9,300 nucleotides of DNA from Clostridium sp. UBA699 (GCA_002298915.1 DBML01000015.1:6833-16132), one strand, 5' to 3'. Counted from the first letter of the stretch, positions 1-6,334 are shown. The notes: generated by a model not told the origin, from the sequence alone. Program-made: numbers and translations.

Positions 1-112
1 ATTCCTCCGAGGCGGATTCACAACATTGCAGGTATCAGTTCTCACCGGCCACTGACTCTCTTAACCTTATCTGCTGCTACTGTTCTCTTCACAGGAAGTA
101 TTTTTGTTTATA
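1..112 (-). promoter_or_regulatory. T-box leader, stem I half, serine (UCC) specifier; partial
   Basis: Read on the minus strand, this stretch has the ordered landmarks of T-box stem I. An AGUA motif (78-81) lies on the 5' side of the specifier loop. An AGAGAG bulge (56-61) and a GGUGAGA distal-loop motif (40-46) follow. Then comes GUGAA followed by UCC and GCCUCGGAG (about 5-21). The triplet after GAA, at 14-16, is the specifier and reads UCC, a serine codon. Pairings that can be drawn: UCAGU with ACUGA around the distal loop, AGGU with ACCU below the bulge, GCAGCA with UGUUGU (including G-U pairs) above the specifier loop, and UUCC with GGAA at the base. The antiterminator with its UGGN box and the controlled gene lie left of position 1 and are not visible. 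From the family, such leaders sense uncharged tRNA and usually control aminoacyl-tRNA synthetase or amino-acid genes; serS is the likely target, by inference. Confidence 0.8.
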
Positions 113-118
113 GTGTAT

Positions 119-147
119 ATATTAATTCGGTTTTCAGGGTTTGTCAA
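119..147 (-). promoter_or_regulatory. Promoter of the T-box transcript
   Basis: On the minus strand a perfect -35 TTGACA (142-147) is followed by a 17-bp spacer and a -10 TAATAT (119-124, 4 of 6 matches). Transcription would start near position 112 and run leftward through the T-box stem I. The flanking DNA at 148-182 is very A/T-rich, like an UP element. Confidence 0.7.
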
Positions 148-185
148 CACACTTTTTAAAATATTTTCAATATTTTTTTATTTCC

Positions 186-207
186 CTGAGCAAAACATTT
201 TCCTCAG
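186..207 (-). terminator. Weak hairpin after the EFR1-type gene
   Basis: Just past the stop codon of the EFR1-type gene the minus strand can form CTGAG/CTCAG (203-207 with 186-190), one mismatch, then AAAA/TTTT with a two-base loop. No clean T-run follows; the downstream DNA is A/T-rich instead. It is the only hairpin between this gene and the T-box promoter, so it may end the operon, but the match to an intrinsic terminator is poor. Confidence 0.25.
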
Positions 208-209
208 CC

Positions 210-989
210 TCACTTCAGATCAAGGTGCCTGATTATCTCCTTCTGGGTCTGGTTGATCGCTTTCCCCTTGTAGGAGATCGCGTTCTCTGGGCAAAGGTGG
301 ATGCACCTCAGGCAGAGGATGCAGTTGCTGTGGATTATGGCTCGCCCTCCCTCGAAGGTGATGTTGCCTTTCGGGCAGTTCCTAAGGCAGAGCCCGCACT
401 TAGTGCAGCTTCCGCCAGCTGTCAGGTTTTGAGATAGCTTGGGTATGGATTTCCTGAAGGACTTGCCCGCTAAGGCGCCTATTTTCTGCCTCAGGGCAAA
501 GCTCCTGGAAACCTGAGCTTTACCGCTGCTGAAATCCCGTGCCAGCTTCCTCATCTTCCTCTCCGCGCCGACCAGCTCCCTGCGCACCTTTCTTTCGGAA
601 GGCTCCTTGCCCAGGTAGAAATAGAAGTTGTTCGGCATCTCGACCATGGCTTCGCCGGCGATGTCGTACCCCCTCTTCGCGAGTTCTGCTGATATCCTCT
701 TCACAGCCGAGCAGCTTCCTGCCCCCTGGGTCGAATAAACAATGCACCTCGTCCTCGTGTCGGTTACCGGCACCGTGTTTATGAAATCTTCAACAAGTTT
801 AGGCTCTATTTCCGCATAGACCGGAGTTCCGACCACTAGGAAGGAATAGCCCCTTATATCTGCCCTTTTCTCCTCCTCGATGCTTTTGAGGTCGAGCTGG
901 TAGTCGTACCTTTCAAGAGCCTCCTTTAGCTTGTCGGCTGCCCACTTCGTATTGCCGGTTCCGCTGAAATAATACAAAACGCCTTTCAT
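210..989 (-). CDS. EFR1-type flavodoxin/ferredoxin fusion protein
   Basis: The 259-residue protein joins a flavodoxin-like domain to a two-cluster ferredoxin domain. The N-terminus has the FMN phosphate-loop signature FSGTGNT (residues 8-14), and a second flavodoxin-type stretch, VVGTPVYAE, follows near residue 52. The C-terminus has two CxxCxxCxxxCP motifs, Cys195/198/201/205 and Cys223/226/229/233, each expected to hold a [4Fe-4S] cluster. There is no signal peptide, so it is cytoplasmic. Proteins of this layout are common in anaerobic Firmicutes and are presumed to transfer electrons between flavin and Fe-S centres; the partner is unknown. The start is an ATG with a strong AGGAGG seven bases upstream. 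It is the last gene of the Nudix/TIM-barrel operon, 11 nt after the previous stop. The architecture is certain; the exact role is not. Confidence 0.85.
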   Translation of the reverse strand: MKGVLYYFSGTGNTKWAADKLKEALERYDYQLDLKSIEEEKRADIRGYSFLVVGTPVYAEIEPKLVEDFINTVPVTDTRTRCIVYSTQGAGSCSAVKRISAELAKRGYDIAGEAMVEMPNNFYFYLGKEPSERKVRRELVGAERKMRKLARDFSSGKAQVSRSFALRQKIGALAGKSFRKSIPKLSQNLTAGGSCTKCGLCLRNCPKGNITFEGGRAIIHSNCILCLRCIHLCPENAISYKGKAINQTQKEIIRHLDLK

Positions 990-1000
990 CCGCGTTCCTC

Positions 1001-1687
1001 CTATTCCTCTGCTTCCTCTCTGTAGATCCTTCTGTACTTGTTCATCAGATCGCTCTGTATGTCTGCCGCCGGCGGAGGCGTGAAAGTTATCGCGTTCGCT
1101 CCTGCCGCTATCGTCTCCCTTATCGACTCGACAGTAGGCCCGCCGGTTGCGATTATAGGGAAGAGCGGGTGCTTCTCCCTTATCATCCTCACTATCTGGG
1201 CGGTCTTCTTGGCCCCCGACACGTTCAGTATGGTGGCTCCCGCTTCTATCCTGGCGTCGATGTCCTCGAATTCGGAAACGACAGTAACTATTATCGGGAT
1301 GTCTATCGTCTCCCTCATCTGTACAACAAGGTCGTTCGGGGTCGGGCTGTTCACAACAACCCCCATGGCTCCCTTGAACTCTGCGTCCAGAGCCAGGTTG
1401 ACCACGCGCTTGCCAGTTGTTATACCCCCTCCCACGCCGCAGAACACCGGGATGTCCGCCGAGTTGATTATCGCCTCGGTTATGACCGGCTGGGGAGTGA
1501 ACGGGTAAACGGCAATGACAGCATCGGCATTTGTGTTGCGGATCACTGCGACGTCGGTGCTGAACACGAGGGATTTTATCCTTTTGCCGAACACCCTTAT
1601 GCCGCTGGACTCCCTTATTACCTCCGGCACCTCTATCATATGGCTTCTTAGAATTCCTTTTATTTCAGGCACATACTTGTTATTCAT
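1001..1687 (-). CDS. TIM-barrel phosphate-binding protein, function unknown
   Basis: The 228-residue protein has the alternating strand/helix pattern of a ribulose-phosphate-binding-type (beta/alpha)8 barrel. Visible landmarks are GVGGGITTGK (84-93), GVVVNSP (109-115), NVSGA (155-159) and ATGGPT (180-185). The last is the phosphate-gripping loop seen near the C-terminal end of such barrels (ThiE, NanE and KDPG-aldolase relatives). I recognise it as a Firmicutes protein often annotated only as a hydrolase; I cannot assign a substrate. Its ATG overlaps the last 8 nt of the Nudix gene and uses the GGAGGAG inside that gene as its ribosome binding site, so the two are probably translationally coupled. 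The C-terminus is acidic (EEAEE). No membrane segments are visible. Confidence 0.7.
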   Translation of the reverse strand: MNNKYVPEIKGILRSHMIEVPEVIRESSGIRVFGKRIKSLVFSTDVAVIRNTNADAVIAVYPFTPQPVITEAIINSADIPVFCGVGGGITTGKRVVNLALDAEFKGAMGVVVNSPTPNDLVVQMRETIDIPIIVTVVSEFEDIDARIEAGATILNVSGAKKTAQIVRMIREKHPLFPIIATGGPTVESIRETIAAGANAITFTPPPAADIQSDLMNKYRRIYREEAEE

Positions 1688-2201
1688 ATTTCTCCTCCAT
1701 CACATCTTCCCAATCCAGCTCCCTGATAACTTTTCTCACGATCCTCTTGCCTATCTCGTCCTCCTTCATCTCGTCGAGGGCGTGCTTGATGCTTATCCAC
1801 TCAACATCGTCGACCTCGGAGGATTTCTTAAGCTCTCCGGACTCGTAATGAGCCATGAAAGTCAGCATTACAATTTCCTTTGACTCGAGGTAGTCGCTGC
1901 CAAGGTATTTCAGGTCCCTTATGCTGAGCCCCGACTCCTCCTTAACTTCCCTGTGGACGGCATCCTCTACCTTCTCGCCGCATCCCACGTATCCGGAAAG
2001 GAGCACCTTGGAATTTTCGTATATATAGTTCTGCTTCAGAAGCAGTATTTCTCGTTCCTTGATAATAGCAACTATTATGCACGGCTTCGGCGTATCGAAA
2101 AACATCATGTCGTCATTGGGACAGTACGGAACCGAGCCCTCATCCCAACTGTCCCTGGGCTGCAGCTTCATGCCGCATATCGGACAATAAACAAATTTCA
2201 T
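1680..2201 (-). CDS. Nudix hydrolase with N-terminal zinc-ribbon-like segment
   Basis: The 173-residue protein has a complete Nudix box, G-x5-E-x7-REVKEESGL (residues 70-92), which binds metal and cleaves a nucleoside diphosphate linked to some group X. The N-terminus looks like the zinc ribbon of NADH pyrophosphatase (NudC), with CPIC at 6-9 and CPND at 27-30. The fourth ligand is Asp30 rather than Cys. The NudC hallmark SQPWPFPxS should follow YLGS after the box, but here the sequence reads YLGSDYLESKEIV (99-111). NADH or decapping specificity is therefore not supported. Length is shorter than NudC (about 260). The ATG start has GAGGGG nine bases upstream. It is the first gene of a three-gene operon, with a promoter just after the sfsA stop. 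Confidence 0.85.
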   Translation of the reverse strand: MKFVYCPICGMKLQPRDSWDEGSVPYCPNDDMMFFDTPKPCIIVAIIKEREILLLKQNYIYENSKVLLSGYVGCGEKVEDAVHREVKEESGLSIRDLKYLGSDYLESKEIVMLTFMAHYESGELKKSSEVDDVEWISIKHALDEMKEDEIGKRIVRKVIRELDWEDVMEEKYE

Positions 2202-2240
2202 AACATTTTACCCCTCGTCAATATTTTTACCATTAAGTAC

Positions 2241-2269
2241 ATTATAAATTTTTGCAGCCCGCAATACAA
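2241..2269 (-). promoter_or_regulatory. Promoter of the Nudix/TIM-barrel/EFR1 operon
   Basis: On the minus strand, TTGTAT (2264-2269; 3 of 6 matches to -35) is followed by exactly 17 bp and a perfect -10 TATAAT (2241-2246). It begins immediately after the sfsA stop codon and lies 40 bp upstream of the Nudix start. The weak -35 lowers confidence, but the position suits a separate transcription unit. Confidence 0.5.
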
Positions 2270-2962
2270 CTATAATAAGATTGGAACTCTTTCGAGAAGC
2301 GTGATGTGGTCCTCCCCCACCTCGCAGTTGTACGCGTAAAGGTCTACCCCGTTCTCCGCCGCCTCTCTCAAGGCTTCGCCGAAGAGGCTGTCCCTTTCGT
2401 CGTGCGGCCTGAAGCAGTCGGCATCCTTCATCTGTATCAGGAAGAGCACCCCTGCGCCGCCCTCGCTCCTAACCGCCTCTATAAGCTCCTTAAGGTGCTT
2501 CCTGCCCCTTTCCGTCGGGGCGTCAGGGAACATCGCCACCCGTCCCTCCTCAAGGGTTACGCCCTTGACCTCGAGAAAATAACGGCTGTCGCTTTCATCG
2601 GTCAGCCTGAAGTCGAACCTGCTGGCTCCGAACGTTTTCTCCTGTTCTATCAAACCGTACCTCTCAAGGCCCGCTATCCTCCCAGCCGCCAGCGCCTCCG
2701 CCACGACCTTGTTGGGTATCTGCGAGTCTATGCTTATTATCTTATCCTGCTTGTAGCCCGCTATGAGGTCGTATTTGGTTTTCCTGCTCTCCCCGTTTTC
2801 CTCGCGCAGAACCACCGTGGTCCCGGGAATCAGTATCTCCCTGCACCTGCCGGTGTTCGGCACGTGCACCATGGTCTCCTCGCCGTCAATGTCGACGTAT
2901 GCCTGGAACCTGTTAGGCCTGTGTATGAACCTGGCCCTGATCGTTTTCTTATCTATTTTCAA
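2270..2962 (-). CDS. sfsA: SfsA family DNA/RNA nuclease-like protein
   Basis: The 230 residues match the usual SfsA length. The N-terminal third (about 1-80) has the family's OB-fold-like region, with FIHRPNRFQAYV and VHVPNTGRC. The C-terminal part carries a PD-(D/E)xK-type nuclease signature, FGASRFDF with Asp117 and LEVKG with Glu131 and Lys133. In Escherichia coli the protein was first named for sugar fermentation stimulation and is now regarded as a nucleic-acid-binding nuclease; its cellular role is unsettled. The start is TTG (2960-2962), preceded by GAGGGGTG five bases upstream; this gives MKIDKKTIRARFIHRPNRF, the expected N-terminus. It follows bofA by 12 nt, so the two are probably cotranscribed. 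Confidence 0.9.
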   Translation of the reverse strand: MKIDKKTIRARFIHRPNRFQAYVDIDGEETMVHVPNTGRCREILIPGTTVVLREENGESRKTKYDLIAGYKQDKIISIDSQIPNKVVAEALAAGRIAGLERYGLIEQEKTFGASRFDFRLTDESDSRYFLEVKGVTLEEGRVAMFPDAPTERGRKHLKELIEAVRSEGGAGVLFLIQMKDADCFRPHDERDSLFGEALREAAENGVDLYAYNCEVGEDHITLLERVPILL

Positions 2963-2974
2963 TGCTGCACCCCT

Positions 2975-3235
2975 CTAGGAAAAATAAACGCAAAACACCA
3001 TCACGATGACGCCCGGTATGCCGAAGATCCCTGCGGCAAGCGCAGTGAACCAGGTAATCGGAACGTAAAGGCTGAAATACTGTCCAGCCGCGTTGACCGC
3101 CAGAAGCAGCACCACTCCGACCGCCCCGTTAATTATCAGCCTTCCCAGTATCTTTATGGGCCATGCGAACAGCTTGACGGCGACCGAAAGCACCGCAGCT
3201 GCTATCATGAAATAGGCAACATACTCGATACCCAT
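2975..3235 (-). CDS. bofA: Pro-sigma-K processing inhibitor BofA family protein
   Basis: The 86-residue protein is almost entirely hydrophobic, with segments at about 1-22, 32-48 and 56-86. The middle segment contains RLIINGAVGVVLL, and FGIPGVIVM lies near the C-terminus; both are typical of BofA. In Bacillus subtilis, BofA sits in the outer forespore membrane with SpoIVFA and holds the SpoIVFB protease inactive until sigma-K is needed. Its place downstream of recR matches Bacillus. The ATG has GGAGG six bases upstream. The protein suggests a spore-forming host, although bofA-like genes alone do not prove sporulation. Confidence 0.88.
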   Translation of the reverse strand: MGIEYVAYFMIAAAVLSVAVKLFAWPIKILGRLIINGAVGVVLLLAVNAAGQYFSLYVPITWFTALAAGIFGIPGVIVMVFCVYFS

Positions 3236-3252
3236 TGGCCACCTCCCTCAAT

Positions 3253-3309
3253 ATAAAAATTAAGAGTGAAAAGCATACACTAACATCTTACGCGTGCCCC
3301 CCACTCTTA
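3253..3309 (-). terminator. Hairpin between recR and bofA, terminator or attenuator
   Basis: Starting seven bases after the recR stop, the minus strand forms a perfect 8-bp outer stem TAAGAGTG/CACTCTTA (3302-3309 with 3261-3268). Inside it are a GGGG/TTTT stretch able to form G-U pairs and an inner stem GCACGCGT/GTGTATGC with one mismatch. A T-run (ATTTTTAT, 3253-3260) follows. This resembles an intrinsic terminator. Only about 17 bp lie between the T-run and the bofA start, which leaves no room for a promoter in between, so it may act as a partial terminator or attenuator. Confidence 0.55.
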
Positions 3310-3315
3310 TCTTCT

Positions 3316-3912
3316 CTACAGCTCGGTCCTTCCCTCCAGCGCCTTCGCCAGAGTCACCTCGTCTGCATATTCCAGGTCTCCGCCCATCGGAATGCCGTGG
3401 GCTATCCTGCTGACCTTTACGCCGAAAGGCCTGAGTATTTTCGATATATACATTGCCGTGGCTTCCCCCTCAATGTTGGGGTTCGTAGCCACGATGACCT
3501 CCTTGAGGTCCCCGTTCACCCTTCTTATGAGCTCCTTGAGCTTTATGTCCTCGGGCCCCCTGCCCGCCATGGGCGATATAGTTCCGTGAAGCACATGGTA
3601 CATCCCGTTGAACTCCTTCACCCTCTCCATGGCGATTATATCCTTCGGCTGCTCCACTACGCATATGACTGACTTGTCCCTGTTCGGGTTCCTGCATATC
3701 GCGCAGGGGTCGGTGTCCGTATAGTTTCCGCAAACGGAGCAGTACTTAATGGTCCCCTTGGCGTTTATGAGCGCCTCGGCGAACTCCCTTACCTCTTCCC
3801 CGGGCAGGTTCAGCACATGTATTGTGAGCCTTTGCGCCGTCTTGTAACCTATCCCAGGAAGCTTGGCAAATTCCTCTATGAGCCTTTCAATCGCCACCGG
3901 ATAAAAATCCAA
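3316..3912 (-). CDS. recR: Recombination mediator protein RecR
   Basis: RecR acts with RecF and RecO in loading RecA at gaps during recombinational repair. Using the start chosen here the protein is 198 residues, the usual length. Domains in order: helix-hairpin-helix DNA-binding segment (KLPGIGYKTAQR, about 17-28), a four-cysteine zinc finger (Cys58, 61, 70, 73) and a Toprim domain starting around ICVVEQPKDI. The C-terminal region includes SRIAHGIPMGGDLEYAD. An upstream in-frame GTG at 3919-3921 would add three residues but sits inside the ribosome binding site. The TTG at 3910-3912 has AGAGGTG six bases upstream and gives MDFYPVAIERLIEEF, the N-terminus typical of clostridial RecR. It follows ybaB closely and is probably cotranscribed. 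Confidence 0.95.
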   Translation of the reverse strand: MDFYPVAIERLIEEFAKLPGIGYKTAQRLTIHVLNLPGEEVREFAEALINAKGTIKYCSVCGNYTDTDPCAICRNPNRDKSVICVVEQPKDIIAMERVKEFNGMYHVLHGTISPMAGRGPEDIKLKELIRRVNGDLKEVIVATNPNIEGEATAMYISKILRPFGVKVSRIAHGIPMGGDLEYADEVTLAKALEGRTEL

Positions 3913-3927
3913 ATCATTCACCTCTTG

Positions 3928-4269
3928 TTAGAATCCAGGCATGCCCATGCCGCCTGTCATTTTGCCCATTTCAGCCGCGCTGTCCGCCTCAGCCTTTGCA
4001 ATAACCTCGTTCACAGCCGAGAGTATGAGGTCCTGCAGCATTTCAACGTCGTCCGGGTCTACAACCTCAGGCTTTATAGCTATGTCCAAAAGCTGCTTCT
4101 TTCCGTTTGCAGTAGCAACTACAGCTCCGCCGCCTACAGCCGCCTCGTATGTCCTTGCCTCAAGCTCCTTCTGCTTGTCCTCCATCTGCTTCTGCAGCTT
4201 CTGAGCCTGCTTTATCATATTATTCATGTTGGCTCCGCCACCGAAGCCGCCAAATCCGCCTTTTGCCAT
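3928..4269 (-). CDS. ybaB: YbaB/EbfC family nucleoid-associated protein
   Basis: The 113-residue protein has a Gly-rich N-terminus (about 2-13), then the family's helix NMNNMIKQAQKLQKQMED, the beta-strand segment VVATANGKKQLLDIAIKPEVV and a C-terminal helix ending in a Met/Gly-rich tail (MGKMTGGMGMPGF). YbaB/EbfC proteins are dimers that bind DNA with little specificity; the gene lies between dnaX and recR in a great many bacteria, as here. The ATG has AAGGAGG eight bases upstream. The recR ribosome binding site begins a few bases after its stop, so the pair is likely translated from one transcript. Confidence 0.95.
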   Translation of the reverse strand: MAKGGFGGFGGGANMNNMIKQAQKLQKQMEDKQKELEARTYEAAVGGGAVVATANGKKQLLDIAIKPEVVDPDDVEMLQDLILSAVNEVIAKAEADSAAEMGKMTGGMGMPGF

Positions 4270-4312
4270 GTTTGTTTCCTCCTTAGAATTCCTTTTCGTT
4301 TATTCGATAACC

Positions 4313-4321
4313 ATTATACCA
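4313..4321 (-). promoter_or_regulatory. Possible extended -10 promoter for ybaB-recR
   Basis: In the 76-bp gap after dnaX the minus strand reads TGG followed by a perfect TATAAT (4313-4318), an extended -10 element. No -35 match is present 17 bp upstream. It lies 43 bp before the ybaB start, so it could give extra transcription of ybaB and recR independent of dnaX. Confidence 0.4.
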
Positions 4322-4345
4322 AAATTGCAGTTTTTACTCCATAGC

Positions 4346-5968
4346 CTATTCTTCGATAATTTCCACAAAATCCTCGCCGAAAGCCTGCTTGATCAGGTCC
4401 TCCTTTGAAAAACCGGAGCTGCTGTCGTCTATCCTGTACCTTACCGACACCGGTTCGCCTAGGATCTCAGAGAACATGCCGTTGACGGCCTTCCTGTTCT
4501 CCTCTTTCTCAAGCCTTTCCTTGTTGAACTTGAAGCTCGCCTCGTACCTTATTGTTATCACGCCGTTTGTGCAGTCCGCAACCTCTCCCGTGGTTAGGGC
4601 TGCGAAAAGCACCATCATCCTCCTGGCCTTGAAAGCCTCAAGGATGTCCCTCCATTTTTTCCTCACGACCTCGAGGGTGAGCGTGGATTCCATGTTCTCG
4701 TCCATGACCGGCCTCACAGTCTCCTCTTTTTTTGCCCTCGGCTTGGCCGCAGACTTGGGTTCTGCCGAGCTTGGCTGCTCCCTGTCTATTATCCTCTCGC
4801 AGGACACCTTCATCTCGCCCTGCCTGAAGGACTCCTCGAGCCTGTTAAGCCTTGCGAGGACGACCTCCTTGGAGGTGTCGTACTCTATCTTGCACATCTT
4901 TATTACAGCCAGCTCCAGGTATATCCTGCTCTGCTTGATCCACTTCGTCTGCTCCTCAGTGTCCTGGAGTATCCTTATGTTCCTCATGACCTCCTCTACC
5001 CTTATGCCGGAAGCCTGGTCCCTGAGCAGGTCGATGTTCTCGTCCGACATGTCGAGTATGTCTGAGGCGTTCTGGCTCACCTTGACCACGAGCAGGTTCC
5101 TCATATGAGAGATCATGTCCCTTATGAAGTTGTATATGTCCCTTCCGCTGTAGACGACCTCGTCCACGACCTTCATTGCCCTGTCTATGTCCCTGCTTAT
5201 GATGGCATCGGTCAGCCTGATTAGGTTCTCGTTCGTCACGAGCCCCAGCATGTCGAGCACGTTCTCGTACTGCACCTTGCCTTCGCCCATGGAGATAGCC
5301 TGGTCGAGTATGCTGAGAGCGTCCCTCATCGCACCGTCGGACATCCTTCCTATGAGGTGCAGGCTCTTGTCGTCTGCAAGGATCCCCTGCTCGTCGACTA
5401 TCTTCCTGAGCCTCTCGAATATGTCCGAGGACTTGATCCTCCTGAAATCGAACTTCTGGCACCTGGACAGTATCGTCACGGGCAGCTTCTGAGGGTCAGT
5501 GGTTGCCAGGATGAATATAACGTTTCCCGGCGGCTCCTCAAGAGTCTTGAGGAAGGCGTTAACGGCCTCCGCCGTCAGCATGTGGACCTCGTCCATGATG
5601 TAGACCTTGTACCTGCCCTCCTGAGGCGGGTACTTGACGTTCTCTATGATATCCTTTATGTCCTCCAGCTTCCTCTTAGAAGCTGCGTCCATCTCTATGA
5701 CATCTATAAGGATTCCCGCGTTTATCTTCCTGCACATCTCGCACCTGTTGCAAGGCTCGCCGTTCTGGATATCCAGGCAGTTGACGGCCTTGGCGAGTAT
5801 CTTTGCAGTGGAGGTCTTTCCCGTCCCCCTGGTTCCGCAGAAGAGGTAGGCGTGGGCTATCCTGTTTTTAATTATCTGGTTTTTAAGGGTTACGGTTATG
5901 TGCTTCTGGCCGACGACATCGTCGAACGTGCCTGGCCTCCATTCCCGGTATAGTGCTGTGTAGGACAA
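4346..5968 (-). CDS. dnaX: DNA polymerase III subunit gamma/tau
   Basis: DnaX is the ATPase subunit of the clamp loader that places the sliding clamp on DNA. From the start chosen here it is 540 residues, close to the B. subtilis length. Landmarks: SYTALYREWRP at the N-terminus, Walker A GTRGTGKT (45-52), zinc cysteines 64, 73, 76 and 79, Walker B VYIMDE (122-127), sensor ILATTDP (153-159) and the SRC arginine-finger motif (168-170). After the AAA+ and collar domains comes a charged linker (about 395-425) and the tau-type C-terminal region. An ATG at 6031 would add 21 residues (MVSFLFIYYN...), but it lies in the loop of the SRP RNA terminator and has no ribosome binding site. The TTG at 5966-5968 has GAAGGTG six bases upstream and starts exactly at the conserved N-terminus. 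A seven-A run in the linker may allow frameshifting. Confidence 0.95.
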   Translation of the reverse strand: MSYTALYREWRPGTFDDVVGQKHITVTLKNQIIKNRIAHAYLFCGTRGTGKTSTAKILAKAVNCLDIQNGEPCNRCEMCRKINAGILIDVIEMDAASKRKLEDIKDIIENVKYPPQEGRYKVYIMDEVHMLTAEAVNAFLKTLEEPPGNVIFILATTDPQKLPVTILSRCQKFDFRRIKSSDIFERLRKIVDEQGILADDKSLHLIGRMSDGAMRDALSILDQAISMGEGKVQYENVLDMLGLVTNENLIRLTDAIISRDIDRAMKVVDEVVYSGRDIYNFIRDMISHMRNLLVVKVSQNASDILDMSDENIDLLRDQASGIRVEEVMRNIRILQDTEEQTKWIKQSRIYLELAVIKMCKIEYDTSKEVVLARLNRLEESFRQGEMKVSCERIIDREQPSSAEPKSAAKPRAKKEETVRPVMDENMESTLTLEVVRKKWRDILEAFKARRMMVLFAALTTGEVADCTNGVITIRYEASFKFNKERLEKEENRKAVNGMFSEILGEPVSVRYRIDDSSSGFSKEDLIKQAFGEDFVEIIEE

Positions 5969-6001
5969 TAGCTTCACCTTCTCTTTTTGACTTGCACCTA
6001 T

Positions 6002-6007
6002 ATTATA
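6002..6007 (-). promoter_or_regulatory. Candidate -10 element for dnaX
   Basis: Between the SRP RNA terminator and the dnaX TTG start, the minus strand has a perfect TATAAT in a TATATTATAATATAGG context. The hexamer 17 bp upstream (TGGTAT, within the terminator stem) is a poor -35. This is a possible dnaX promoter, weakly supported; readthrough of the SRP terminator is the alternative. Confidence 0.3.
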
Positions 6008-6017
6008 ATATATAAAC

Positions 6018-6042
6018 AAAAAAGATACCATGTTGGTATCTT
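6018..6042 (-). terminator. Intrinsic terminator of the tRNA-Ser/SRP RNA transcript
   Basis: On the minus strand AAGATACC (6035-6042) and GGTATCTT (6022-6029) form a perfect 8-bp stem around a five-base loop, and the run TTTTTT (6018-6023) covers the end of the stem and continues past it. It lies about 14 nt after the end of the SRP RNA closing helix, so it fits as the 3' end of that transcript. Confidence 0.75.
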
Positions 6043-6055
6043 GATTTTGAATAAA

Positions 6056-6331
6056 TGCCGCGCACCTTGCTTCGGCTGATAATCTATGAGCGTTACCTGT
6101 ACAGTTGACTCAAACCAGGCTGCTCCACGGCACACGAAAAGGTTCACTTACCGCTGCTTCCTTCCGGACCTGACGGGGTTCATGAGATTCCGTTGCGTGG
6201 GACCCAGTTCTCAACGCCACTTTTACAGGCCAGACCCCACAGATTATAGTCTAGGCAAGGAGTTCAACCCTGCTGTAGCGGATTGCAGGTTACAGGGCAC
6301 CGCTAGTTCCCCATCTAGCACGGCAAAGTCT
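6056..6331 (-). ncRNA. ffs: Signal recognition particle RNA, large type with Alu domain
   Basis: The minus strand contains the universal SRP RNA core GUCAGGUCCGGAAGGAAGCA with the GGAA tetraloop that binds Ffh (around 6150-6172). It also has the Alu-side sequences seen in the Bacillus scRNA, such as GCCGUGCUAG, UAGCGGUGCCCUGUAACC and the 3' GUAACGCUCAUAG. The 5' GCCGUGC (6318-6324) pairs with the 3' GCGCGGC (6057-6063), which closes the molecule. At about 270-275 nt it is the long Firmicutes form, not the 4.5S form. Exact ends are estimated. Its 5' end lies only a few bases after the tRNA-Ser CCA, so both probably come from one precursor that is processed. Confidence 0.95.
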
Positions 6332-6334
6332 TAA

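Noticed and set aside
158..182. A/T-only inverted repeat AAATATT/AATATTT followed by T's on the plus strand
   Set aside because: The stem has no G-C pairs and no plus-strand gene precedes it; more likely an A/T-rich UP-like stretch next to the T-box promoter.
141..437. A 98-codon plus-strand frame at the left end
   Set aside because: It overlaps the EFR1-type gene antisense and the promoter region, with no ribosome binding site and no homology I recognise.
2306..3256. A 316-codon plus-strand open frame opposite sfsA and bofA
   Set aside because: It crosses two recognised minus-strand genes, has no domain and no ribosome binding site, and reflects codon bias of the opposite strand.
6086..6334. 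An 82-codon plus-strand frame
   Set aside because: It lies wholly opposite the SRP RNA gene and has no protein features.
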